Source of the DNA: Plectonema cf. radiosum LEGE 06105
GTDB lineage: Bacteria; Cyanobacteriota; Cyanobacteriia; Cyanobacteriales; Nostocaceae
NCBI RefSeq assembly: GCF_015207665.1
Contig: NZ_JADEWL010000041.1
Coordinates: 1-49,293 of the forward strand
Direction of reading: 5' to 3'
DNA length: 49,293 nt
In this document: positions 24,864 to 32,394 of the stretch, in pieces
Position numbering within the stretch: the first letter of the stretch is position 1
Layout: each line of letters starts with the position of its first letter
Program-made: the position numbers and the translations under genes
Notes under the pieces: generated by a model
The model's database searches: none
The model's input: only the letters and a program-made list of their open reading frames with translations
What the model was told of the DNA's origin: nothing

Positions 24864-26353
24864 GTAGAAATACAGTTGAACTATCAGCAATCATCATATC
24901 AGCAGTAGTCGGCTTAACCGGCTTCTGCTTTTCTCATTCACGCCAACCTTATCGACTAGCACAAATACAATTTTGCCCGCAAACTGCTAACAAAAAAGAG
25001 AACATTTTAGCGGATAAAAATAAAGCTAAAAAACTACGATATTATGATTTAGAAAAAGCACAAAATAAACTAGATAGTAAATACTGCCATCAACCCAGAT
25101 ATGTTCTGGCAGAAGAGTGGGATAAATACAACAGCTATGGCTCAGTTATTCCATACATGGGTAACACAATTAGCTTAGTAAAAATAATCCCTAGAGATAA
25201 TCCTTATCAAGTATACGGTAACATTGCAACTACATTGGGACTTTGGGGAATTAGTTTTACTTTACTAATTAGAGTTAATCGATTAAAAAGAACCGACTAC
25301 CAATTAGGAGAAGAAGAGAAAAGTACGGCTTATTTTAATTGGCAACAACACAGACGTAAACGAGATATCAAACAACATTCCAACCAATTGCATACAGATA
25401 TTTTAAAAGACGGCTTAACCCAAGAAGATTTACAGCAAAGAAAAGAATTAGGGCTAACCGATGATGAAAACGAAGCTATTAAAAATCAACTTCAATCTTA
25501 TGATTATCTCAAAGCCAGAGCCGTAAAACATTCCGACATGGACAAACAAATTGCATCCAATCTACTGGATAAACATAAAGCAGAAAAAGAAATAGATAAA
25601 TTACAAAATAAAAAATTATCTCATACAAATACGAATCAATCCAGTGACAAACAACTGGTTAACTCCCTTATAGAAGCCCTCAAATCCCATGAAGACGGTT
25701 GGCTGTATGACCTTATTAAAAACGCTAAACCCCTGTGGCTGATTGGTTCTCAGGGTAGCGGTAAAACTAATACCGCAGGTGCAATATCATTAATTAGAAA
25801 ATACTGCTTTGATGCACCAATTTACCAACTGATTGATAGACACGCTACCGGAGAAAACTGGGAAGTATGGAAACTACTTGATGCTACATTAAAAGCCGAA
25901 TCAGAAGAAGAAATCGGACAGTCTTTAGAAGATGCTACTGATAGATGGTTACAACGAATCAAAGAAAAACCATCTACCAAACAACAAATAATTATTGATG
26001 AATTTACCAACCTGAAGAAAATTGATAGCTGTAAAGAAGCAGCAATGAAATTCTTCTCAATGCACCTTACAGATACTCGTAAAGCCAAAGAATACTTTAT
26101 TGGTGTTAACCACTATTTTACTAATGAAAGCACGGTAGAAGGAACATTTGAAGCCAGAAAATCAGGCACAATTCAACTTAAAAAGTTTTCAGCCAACGGA
26201 GAAACACCATTATCTAGAGTGCAAATTGTACATGGCTTAGTCGATGAGAATGGAAACGAATTGGAAGAAGTGGAAAGAACATTACCCAATTGGTTAGAAG
26301 CGAATAAGATTTATGGGCATTTCAATGGTAATCCGATTAACTTTGAAGGCTAA
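24860..26353 (+). CDS. Membrane-anchored P-loop ATPase, coupling-protein-like
   Basis: 497 aa. Two membrane helices (about 6-25 and 118-137) enclose a roughly 90-residue probably external loop with Cys39 and Cys76. A charged linker with coiled coil (about 150-255) leads to the ATPase domain: Walker A GSQGSGKT (296-303) and Walker B IIIDEFTNLKK (377-387), ending with a small C-terminal beta-rich region. The layout (two N-terminal membrane helices, extracytoplasmic loop, cytoplasmic ATPase with DEF-x-x-L) matches that of VirD4/TraG-type coupling proteins and FtsK-like pumps, though overall sequence is not recognisable. With two relaxases but no VirB genes on the plasmid, a minimal coupling factor is one reading; plasmid segregation or defence are others. 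Confidence 0.7.
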   Translation: MSRNTVELSAIIISAVVGLTGFCFSHSRQPYRLAQIQFCPQTANKKENILADKNKAKKLRYYDLEKAQNKLDSKYCHQPRYVLAEEWDKYNSYGSVIPYMGNTISLVKIIPRDNPYQVYGNIATTLGLWGISFTLLIRVNRLKRTDYQLGEEEKSTAYFNWQQHRRKRDIKQHSNQLHTDILKDGLTQEDLQQRKELGLTDDENEAIKNQLQSYDYLKARAVKHSDMDKQIASNLLDKHKAEKEIDKLQNKKLSHTNTNQSSDKQLVNSLIEALKSHEDGWLYDLIKNAKPLWLIGSQGSGKTNTAGAISLIRKYCFDAPIYQLIDRHATGENWEVWKLLDATLKAESEEEIGQSLEDATDRWLQRIKEKPSTKQQIIIDEFTNLKKIDSCKEAAMKFFSMHLTDTRKAKEYFIGVNHYFTNESTVEGTFEARKSGTIQLKKFSANGETPLSRVQIVHGLVDENGNELEEVERTLPNWLEANKIYGHFNGNPINFEG

Positions 26354-26355
26354 AT

Positions 26356-26532
26356 ATGAACAAAATACTAATTTTAAATGATTTTAATTATTTACCTGCT
26401 TACATATTACTCAAATGGGGAATATCAATGCCTTATTATGACTTAATCGAAATACTTAAAACCATCGATAGTTGGATTATTACCAATAAACAGCAACTTT
26501 TGAATGACTTATTAATCTTGATTGACACTTAA
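26356..26532 (+). CDS. Small ORF directly after the ATPase gene
   Basis: 58 codons. The ATG lies two bases after the ATPase stop, so it can be translated by reinitiation. The product is acidic/hydrophobic (LILNDFNYLPAYILLKW, then EILKTIDSWIITNKQQLLND) with no known family. The close spacing is the main argument for it being a gene; no separate ribosome-binding site was seen. Confidence 0.45.
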   Translation: MNKILILNDFNYLPAYILLKWGISMPYYDLIEILKTIDSWIITNKQQLLNDLLILIDT

Positions 26533-26690
26533 CACCGCGACAAAAACAAGGATTCTGGGAACACATATTTATTACGTCTTTAGAAGAATAAATTTCTAAA
26601 ATTATAATCAAAATGTGGAATTTTTATTTACACAAAATGATAGAATAATATTGCTCAAATCAAATGAAAACTATAACCAAAACTCATTAA
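26533..26690. other. Intergenic, promoter region of the DUF4351 gene
   Basis: AT-rich, no ORF. The operon most likely ends before or within this segment; no strong terminator was found. Confidence 0.4.
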
Positions 26691-27599
26691 ATGACTCGAT
26701 TTATTCATGACGAATTCGCTAAGGACTATTTAGAAGAATTACTCAAAAACTATGGAACAGTAGAACCTGATAAAAAAGTGTCAGGGGAGAAAAAAGAAAT
26801 AGATATTTTATTTACTCCTTCAGCACAACAAACCTATGATTTACAACTAATAGGAGTTCTAGGAAGATTTGCAGAATATCCAGCAATATTGGAACCATTT
26901 CGTAATGCTGCTCCAGCCGATGAAATCTGTGATTGCATTATCAAAGTATTAGAAGTAAAAGCTAAAATGAGGCGGGAAGCTAAAGCAAATAATACAAAAT
27001 TGCAAGAAGAGAAAATACCCAAATTGTGGGTTTTGACTCCCACAGCATCTGAGACAGTATTATCTGGATTTAACATCAAACAAAAAGAGGGATGGTTGCC
27101 CGGAGTATACTTTTTAGGTGACAATTTACGCAGCGCAATTGTAGCAATACACCAATTGCCTAAAACTACAGAAACATTGTGGTTGAGGCTTTTGGGTAGG
27201 GGTAGAGTGCAAGAACAAGCAATACTTGAGTTACAAGATTTACCGCCATCAAACCCTTTTCAACAAGCAACGTTAAAATTAGTTTATAACCTGCGAGAAA
27301 ACTTAAGAGCAAATCAAAATTTAGATTTATATGATAGGGAGTTAATTGTGAGATTAGAACCACTTTATCAAGAAGACCGGGAACGAGCCAAGCAAGAAGG
27401 GAGAGAAGAAGGAATAATTGATGGAGAAAAACGTCTGGTTATACGTCAGCTAAATCGCCGTCTTGGAGAAATTAATTCATCATTAATTGACCGAATTAAT
27501 GGTTTATCTATTGAAAGATTGGAAACGTTGGGAGAAGCATTGTTAGATTTTACTTCTGTTGCTGATTTAGAATCTTGGTTAAATCAACAAGAAGCATAA
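26691..27599 (+). CDS. DUF4351-domain protein with Rpn/PD-(D/E)XK-like N-terminus
   Basis: 302 aa. The C-terminal 55 residues (LVIRQLNRRLGEINSSLIDR, then ETLGEALLDFTSVADLESWL) match DUF4351, common in multicellular cyanobacteria. The N-terminal 180 residues resemble the Rpn-type PD-(D/E)XK nuclease fold found with DUF4351 (KEIDILFTPSAQ, later KLWVLTPTASETVLSGF), but the catalytic set is not clearly complete. Rpn relatives are recombination-associated nucleases, so a role in DNA exchange or element mobility is possible. A fragment of a second copy lies 260 bp downstream (27860-27953). Confidence 0.75.
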   Translation: MTRFIHDEFAKDYLEELLKNYGTVEPDKKVSGEKKEIDILFTPSAQQTYDLQLIGVLGRFAEYPAILEPFRNAAPADEICDCIIKVLEVKAKMRREAKANNTKLQEEKIPKLWVLTPTASETVLSGFNIKQKEGWLPGVYFLGDNLRSAIVAIHQLPKTTETLWLRLLGRGRVQEQAILELQDLPPSNPFQQATLKLVYNLRENLRANQNLDLYDRELIVRLEPLYQEDRERAKQEGREEGIIDGEKRLVIRQLNRRLGEINSSLIDRINGLSIERLETLGEALLDFTSVADLESWLNQQEA

Positions 27600-27667
27600 A
27601 TAACTTTTTATTAATTAAATTTTTATTAAGTCGGGGTAATATCTCCGACTTTTATTTTGAATTTTGA

Positions 27668-27835
27668 TTAATTGTCATCAATGAGTGGAAATTTCTCTGC
27701 GAGATTCTGTCCCCAAAAATACTGACACCAAAACTCAGCTATTTCTAACAGCATATTTGCAGATTCCAGAATTAAACCCGTACCATATTTAGGTTTATAT
27801 AGTTCCGTGTACTCCCCAGCTTTCTTTATAAGCAT
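27668..27835 (-). CDS. Small ORF or gene fragment
   Basis: 55 codons on the minus strand from an ATG at 27835. The product has a coherent composition (GEYTELYKPKYGTGLILESA, then ANMLLEIAEFWCQYFWGQNL), unlike a shadow frame. No family is recognised. It lies in debris between two genes, next to a CCGGAA-AA-TTCCGG palindrome (27840-27853) and a DUF4351 fragment, so it may be a truncated remnant. Confidence 0.35.
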   Translation of the reverse strand: MLIKKAGEYTELYKPKYGTGLILESANMLLEIAEFWCQYFWGQNLAEKFPLIDDN

Positions 27836-27859
27836 AGAACCGGAAAATTCCGGTCAGTC

Positions 27860-27953
27860 CAGCAAGGAACGCTCAAACTTGTTTACAACCTGCGGGAAAA
27901 TTTGAGAATTAACCAAGAATTACATGAAATCGTGCTTAAACTTACACCAATTA
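27860..27953 (+). pseudogene. Fragment of a second DUF4351 protein gene
   Basis: Translation gives QQGTLKLVYNLRENLRINQE, which matches QQATLKLVYNLRENLRANQN of the intact gene at 26691-27599, at the position before its C-terminal domain. DNA identity is only moderate, so it derives from a diverged paralogue and not a recent duplication. Both ends are lost. Confidence 0.75.
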
Positions 27954-28077
27954 AAAAAACCTCGCGTATTATTGTTGTAACAAAAGTGATATCAATGCAG
28001 GGAAGGTTGTGAATTCCATAGATAATTCCCGATCTTTATATGGGCGGAATGGTTCTCGACCGCACAATGAGTGTCCG

Positions 28078-28797
28078 ATGCCTCTTTCCCCCGAAATTCT
28101 TGCGAACACTCTCGCAGAGCTTGCAGATGCACGGGGATTCGATGTGGTTGCGCTCTCGTTACGTACCCGTGAAGTTCGTATTACTCTCGAAGAGTACGAT
28201 AACTGGGACGGTGGGATATGGACGTGGTTAATTAGGGTGCCTTTGTCACCGGGTGATTGGGCTGCGTTTGGTGGAAAGGAAGAACGAAATATAGTTGTTC
28301 GGGAACTTACTGAACTCGCCAACACTATTGTGGTAAGTGATGCCCATGTTTTCACAGTTCGGTTTGGAGTGATAGCAGTTTCACCCTCCACGGGTATAAC
28401 CAACCAAGGTCGAGCGCATTCTGCTAATCCAGCGGCTATTGAACATGACGGATTCCTATTTAGGTCTCAGCCAGAGGTATTATTGTTCGTTGCACTTCGT
28501 GATACAGGACTGCCTGTAATGCCACTGCCCGTCGTAGCATCTAAGGAACCACGCTTTAAGCGAATAGAACCCGATTTTATTATCATTCGCCGAGGCGTGA
28601 CATTCGTTGTAGAAGTAGACGGCGATCACTGGCATCCAGAATCGCCAGCCGCAGCACAGGAGCGCTTACGTCACTTGGAGGACGAGGGAGTGAGAATCAT
28701 TCGCGTATCGGCTGAGAACTGCAACTCAACTGCAAAAGCTAAGGAGGCAGCAAAAAATATCTTATTGAGAATCGAACGAATATTAGAGAGCCGCTAA
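28078..28797 (+). CDS. DUF559/Vsr-like endonuclease-domain protein
   Basis: 239 aa from the ATG at 28078; an upstream GTG at 28009 would add 23 residues of poor composition. The C-terminal half has a PD-(D/E)XK nuclease core of the DUF559/Vsr type: EPDFIIIRRG, then FVVEVDGDHWHPES and the helix AAAQERLRHLEDEGVRIIRV. The Asp, the Glu of EVDG and the downstream His are present. The N-terminal 130 residues are not recognised and may bind a partner or DNA. Codon and base use are visibly richer in G+C than in flanking genes, suggesting recent acquisition. No methylase is adjacent, so a standard restriction system is unlikely; repair or defence nuclease are options. Confidence 0.7.
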   Translation: MPLSPEILANTLAELADARGFDVVALSLRTREVRITLEEYDNWDGGIWTWLIRVPLSPGDWAAFGGKEERNIVVRELTELANTIVVSDAHVFTVRFGVIAVSPSTGITNQGRAHSANPAAIEHDGFLFRSQPEVLLFVALRDTGLPVMPLPVVASKEPRFKRIEPDFIIIRRGVTFVVEVDGDHWHPESPAAAQERLRHLEDEGVRIIRVSAENCNSTAKAKEAAKNILLRIERILESR

Positions 28798-28898
28798 AGC
28801 TATTGCTTATTATCATCTACCCAACCCCTGACACTCCCAATCAATCATCCATCCAGATAGCTTATGTTTTATTTCCGCTCAACGACTTGGTAAAATTT

Positions 28899-28922
28899 GC
28901 TGATAGCAATTTTGATATCAGC
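28899..28922. promoter_or_regulatory. GCTGATA/TATCAGC dyad abutting a start codon
   Basis: GCTGATA (28899-28905) and TATCAGC (28916-28922) are exact inverted copies ending at the base before the ATG at 28923. The 13-mer TGATAGCAATTTT in the dyad recurs inside the gene at 29075-29087. It is a candidate autoregulatory site, and the core resembles the RHH operator at 21976-22038. Confidence 0.5.
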
Positions 28923-29480
28923 ATGAGCGAACCCGCACCCAAAAGCCAAATGCTTCGTGTTCCTACCGCCTTGATTCCAGCAGTCCGCGAATTATCCCGG
29001 TTACATCGAGAAGGTCATACAACCGCCATCCTACAAAGTCTTCAAGATGTTATCGCAGAAATTGATAGCAAAAATGATAGCAATTTTATCTCTACAAACA
29101 TTAATACCAAGCACCTGGAAGAAAAACTCGACCAACTTGAAGCTCAACTCAAAAGCGATCGGCGCAGCCGTGCGGCTGATCACCAATTCCTGCTGCAAAA
29201 GTTAGAAAAAATCGAAACGGCAATTCGCACCACCAGAAACAGCCAGAACTCAAGAAGCCGCTCAAATTCTTACAACCCGTTTCAGCAACCAGCCGTATCC
29301 TTGGGACCCTTCCCCCATGAAAACTTAGCTCAACGTCTGGGACTAAACCCTGCATCCCTGCTAGCAGAAAGAGAAAAACTCACTCCGAGTGAATTTATCA
29401 GTTATACCCGCAACCGGGACCCGCGTTCATTTGGGTGGGAATATCGTAAAGATGGATTGTACCACCCAGTGCCGCAATAA
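28923..29480 (+). CDS. Regulator-like protein upstream of the recombinase
   Basis: 185 aa from the ATG at 28923, a start supported by the adjoining dyad; the longer TTG frame from 28803 is not favoured. The N-terminus SQMLRVPTALIPAVRELSRL with the following helix suggests a small DNA-binding or oligomerisation domain. Residues about 60-110 are coiled coil (LEEKLDQLEAQLKSD), a linker is Ser/Asn/Arg-rich, and the C-terminus (LAQRLGLNPASLLAEREKL) looks like a second small helical domain. No family is assigned. It is followed after about 115 bp by the tyrosine recombinase on the same strand and may be its accessory or directionality factor. Confidence 0.6.
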   Translation: MSEPAPKSQMLRVPTALIPAVRELSRLHREGHTTAILQSLQDVIAEIDSKNDSNFISTNINTKHLEEKLDQLEAQLKSDRRSRAADHQFLLQKLEKIETAIRTTRNSQNSRSRSNSYNPFQQPAVSLGPFPHENLAQRLGLNPASLLAEREKLTPSEFISYTRNRDPRSFGWEYRKDGLYHPVPQ

Positions 29481-29595
29481 TTGCAGCTCCACTGTGCTGT
29501 CTTAGCGCCGAGGAAGGAGACGAGAGTAGAACCGGGATGCACCATGCTGCTCTAGAATAAGATTTATCGCTAGAAGTGCAGTTCCACGTATAAAA

Positions 29596-30573
29596 GTGCA
29601 TCTAACAACCCAACAGAGCGCCCCCTCTCTTAAGCTTGAATCTGCCGTACCAGCTAATTTGCACCCAGCTTTGGTGTACTTAAATGGGTTGAGCGAAGGT
29701 TCTCAATCAACGATGCGTCATGCTCTTAATTCGATTGCGTCCCTATTAACTATTGAGCAGTGTGATGCGTATTCTTTGGATTGGGCTAAGTTACGATATC
29801 CCCATACGGCGGCTGTACGCGGGGTTTTGAAAAAAAAGTTTGCACCGGCGACGGCGAAAAAAATGTTGTGTGCTTTGCGGCGTACTTTGAAGGAAGCATA
29901 CAAGTTGGGGTTGATGGATTTTGAAGATTACGTGCGTGCAACAGATTTGGAATCAATTGATACACCGCCAACTAAAAGAAGGGGTCGCGCTTTAAGTGAA
30001 GAGGAAATTGCTGCGTTGATGGATGTTTGTCTTCAGTCCAAGCAGAGTCTTATTGATATAAGGGATGCGGCGTTAATTGCAATTTTACGTGGTGGGGGGT
30101 TGAGGCGCAATGAAGTGGTGCGGTTAAAAATAAAAGATTTCTCCTCAAAAACTGGGGCGTTAGAGATACACAAGGGGAAAGGGGGGTCGTATAGAACGGT
30201 TTATTTACCCGACGATGCAATAAATTTGGTATCCGATTGGCTTGATGTGAGGGGAAGAAAACCGGGACCGCTATTGTGTCATGTAAGGAAGGGGGGAATT
30301 ATCGAGCTGCGCCCTTTGTGTGCGGATTCTATATTAAAGATATTAAATCGGCGTGCTGAAAAAGCTGGGGTTGATAATTTTTCTCCTCATGATTTTAGAA
30401 GGACGTTTTGCTCCGATTTGTTGGATGCTGGGGTCGATATTGCTACCGTCCAAAAGCTTGCGGGACATTCTTCTCCTGCGGTTACATCTAAGTACGATAG
30501 GAGAGAGGATGAAACCTTACGCAAAGCCGTGCAGAAGTTGTCTATTCCTATAAAGCGTCGAAAAAGTAATTGA
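29596..30573 (+). CDS. Tyrosine recombinase (site-specific integrase), plasmid backbone copy
   Basis: 325 aa from a GTG. The phage-integrase domain (about 130-315) has a complete active site: R170 (GGGLRRNEV), K193/K195 (HKGKGGSYR), H265 and R268 (SPHDFRRTF), H291 (GHSS) and the nucleophile Y300 (KYDRR). The N-terminal core-binding domain spans about 25-120. It is unrelated in detail to the transposon recombinase at 231-1124. On a plasmid with partition genes next to it, dimer resolution or gene-cassette integration are the likely roles. It lies directly before the centromere-like repeats, as multimer-resolution enzymes often do. No recombination site could be assigned. Confidence 0.9.
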   Translation: MHLTTQQSAPSLKLESAVPANLHPALVYLNGLSEGSQSTMRHALNSIASLLTIEQCDAYSLDWAKLRYPHTAAVRGVLKKKFAPATAKKMLCALRRTLKEAYKLGLMDFEDYVRATDLESIDTPPTKRRGRALSEEEIAALMDVCLQSKQSLIDIRDAALIAILRGGGLRRNEVVRLKIKDFSSKTGALEIHKGKGGSYRTVYLPDDAINLVSDWLDVRGRKPGPLLCHVRKGGIIELRPLCADSILKILNRRAEKAGVDNFSPHDFRRTFCSDLLDAGVDIATVQKLAGHSSPAVTSKYDRREDETLRKAVQKLSIPIKRRKSN

Positions 30574-30599
30574 TGGTTTTATCTGAAGTCTGGATACTC

Positions 30600-30961
30600 G
30601 ATCGGTTACACGTATAAAGGTATTATATGTTTATACATTAACTACACCGCTAATTCTGCACCTTTCTCTCAATCTCTATAGCTATAAAGCCTTTATGACC
30701 TATAACCATTAATAGTATTAAACCTTTGTACTTTCAGTGCATTGATATTGATATGGTATTGAATACATTCCATTAAAAGTTAATGGTATTATACCTTTAT
30801 AGAATAGGGCAGAGTAGTAAACACTTCCCATCAGAACAGAGGAAGGTATTAGACCTTTAATAAAATCAATTGGGCTTGCACATCCTCCACCCAAGCCTAC
30901 TCCTGATAACTATTAATAGTATTAGACCATCATGGTATAAAGACATTAACGATTCATACCC
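30600..30961. repeat. parS-like dyad repeats downstream of the partition genes
   Basis: There are five variants of a dyad with consensus AAAGGTNTAATACCTTT: 30616-30629, 30714-30727, 30784-30799 (GGTAT-T-ATACC), 30843-30860 (AAGGT-ATTAG-ACCTT) and 30916-30930. They are spaced 60-100 bp apart. The same dyad occurs upstream of parA at 32235-32252, so they probably form the centromere and operator bound by the ParB-like protein. Confidence 0.75.
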
Positions 30962-31432
30962 TTATATATCCAATAATCGCTTCAAATCCTCCACATTCCT
31001 CACCTCGCTCCAATCAATGTTACCAGCTTGCAGCAGTTCTATCGCCACCCCGATTAGGTGTTGCGGGTAAACTCTATCCCCTGGGGGGACTGGTTCCGTA
31101 TTGTTATCCCTAACGGTTCTGGCGGTGTCGGTTAACCATTCGTGCTGAGTGCGAGATATTTTGATGTTGACGGTGACGGGTTTTTCTTTAACTGGTGGTG
31201 TAGGTTGTTCTTTGGTAGTTGGAGCGTTTGTACTATTGGAATGTTCCGCAGTTGTGGAAGTTGGGGATGTATTTAATGTGGTTTTAGGGGAGCGTGTTGC
31301 TGGTTTTTGTTGACGACGGGTTACTGGGCTTGGTTTTGTTTCTTGTGTGGTTTCTGGTTGTTGTTCCGTTTCCGGTGTGTTTTTGATTCCAGAAAAGGAG
31401 CTTAGTTTGCCAAGCATCTTTTTTTTAGTCAT
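30962..31432 (-). CDS. ParB-like centromere-binding partner of ParA
   Basis: 156 aa from the ATG at 31432, which overlaps the parA stop as TAATG. The first 85 residues are Thr/Pro/Gln-rich and disordered. The C-terminal 70 form a ribbon-helix-helix-like domain: KPVTVNIKISRTQHEWLTDT, then PQHLIGVAIELLQAG. Adaptor proteins of type Ib partition systems (ParG and ParR kind) have the same design, a flexible N-terminal tail that stimulates ParA and an RHH that binds the centromere. Dyad repeats on both sides of the operon are the probable binding sites. No HTH of classical ParB or CTP-binding motif is present. Confidence 0.8.
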   Translation of the reverse strand: MTKKKMLGKLSSFSGIKNTPETEQQPETTQETKPSPVTRRQQKPATRSPKTTLNTSPTSTTAEHSNSTNAPTTKEQPTPPVKEKPVTVNIKISRTQHEWLTDTARTVRDNNTEPVPPGDRVYPQHLIGVAIELLQAGNIDWSEVRNVEDLKRLLDI

Positions 31433-32157
31433 TATTTCTTCTCCCAATATTTAATACATTCTTTAGCTAGCGATTTGTAAGCCTTAGCACCACTGGACTT
31501 GGGGGCGTATTCAGTTACTGGTTGTTGCTGGGCTATGGATTCGGCAACGGCGATGTTATCCGGTATGGTGGTCAAAAGCAGACGGTAATTAAGTTCTGCT
31601 GCTGCTTCTACGAGTAATTCATCCGCTTCTTTGGTAAGAACTAGTCGGGGTTTGTAGCGAGTTCTTACTACATCTATTTCTATGTCTTCCCTTTCTCCCC
31701 GAATTAATTCCACTGCTTCCGATAATCCTTTGAGGGAAGCGGGTTCTAGGGTGGTAGGAATGAGTATTCTATCGCTGGCGAGGATTGCTTGTACCGATGC
31801 GGGGGATAGCCCTGGGGGACAGTCCATTAGCACGATATCAAATTCTTGCAATTTTGATAATGCTGGGGTGAATAAGTCGGAGTCCGGGTTGAGTTGGAAC
31901 ATCCCGATATCTCCGGGGATGAGAGATAGGTTTTTTACGGAAGTGGCGGTGGGGGTAATATTGCCCGCTTTGTTGAGCCAGTCGAGGGCGGTTGGTTGCG
32001 TACCGTCTAGTCCCAAGGCAAAGGAAAGCGTTCTTTGTCCGTCGGTGTCTACCAGGAGGATTTGGCGTTTGGAACTAGCCAAGGATGCGCCCAGGTTAAG
32101 GGTTGTGGCACTTTTGCCAGTGCCGCCTTTGAAATTGAAAACGCTGATTGTCAGCAT
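31432..32157 (-). CDS. parA: ParA-family partition ATPase
   Basis: 241 aa. Deviant Walker A FKGGTGKSATTLN (about 9-21), the A' segment LLVDTDGQ (34-41) and Walker B DIVLMDCPPG (107-116) identify a small ParA/Soj-type ATPase that positions plasmid copies on the nucleoid. It lacks an N-terminal HTH, so it is type Ib and its promoter is probably controlled by the partner protein. The coding end overlaps the partner start (TAATG), so the two are translationally coupled. Upstream, an AAAGGTCTAATACCTTTT dyad (32235-32252) fits an operator/centromere half. Confidence 0.93.
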   Translation of the reverse strand: MLTISVFNFKGGTGKSATTLNLGASLASSKRQILLVDTDGQRTLSFALGLDGTQPTALDWLNKAGNITPTATSVKNLSLIPGDIGMFQLNPDSDLFTPALSKLQEFDIVLMDCPPGLSPASVQAILASDRILIPTTLEPASLKGLSEAVELIRGEREDIEIDVVRTRYKPRLVLTKEADELLVEAAAELNYRLLLTTIPDNIAVAESIAQQQPVTEYAPKSSGAKAYKSLAKECIKYWEKK

Positions 32158-32196
32158 ATGTTTATGGGTAGAAGCGTTAATTAGTATATAGTATAT

Positions 32197-32333
32197 AGGT
32201 TTAATGGTTAGTTGTGATTATGGTTTAATACTATAAAGGTCTAATACCTTTTGATATTCAATGTAAGTATACTTAAATTTCAAGCTTTTAGCAGGCACAC
32301 GGTATGACGGTTCGGTTGCGACTCACACGGTAT
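32197..32333. repeat. Dyad and direct repeats upstream of parA
   Basis: AAAGGTCTAATACCTTTT (32235-32252) is the best dyad of the centromere family. GGTTTAATGGTTA-like degenerate copies are at about 32197 and 32221. CACACGGTAT is repeated directly at 32296-32305 and 32324-32333, which is a different motif. Confidence 0.65.
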
Positions 32334-32394
32334 AGCAACGAGATTCAGTAATATTTTTAGATGCGCTCTTACGTGTGTCTATTGTTAGTGAGAC

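Noticed and set aside
24860-26353. Firm annotation of the ATPase as VirD4/TraG
   Set aside because: Only the layout and the P-loop/DEF motifs support it; the sequence itself is not recognisable and no VirB proteins are present.
28009-28077. Longer GTG start for the DUF559-like protein
   Set aside because: The added residues have poor composition; the ATG at 28078 is favoured, though the longer form cannot be excluded.
30600-30961. Possible CRISPR array in the repeat-rich region
   Set aside because: The repeats are short palindromic dyads with unequal spacing and sequence variants, and no cas genes are present; a centromere fits better.
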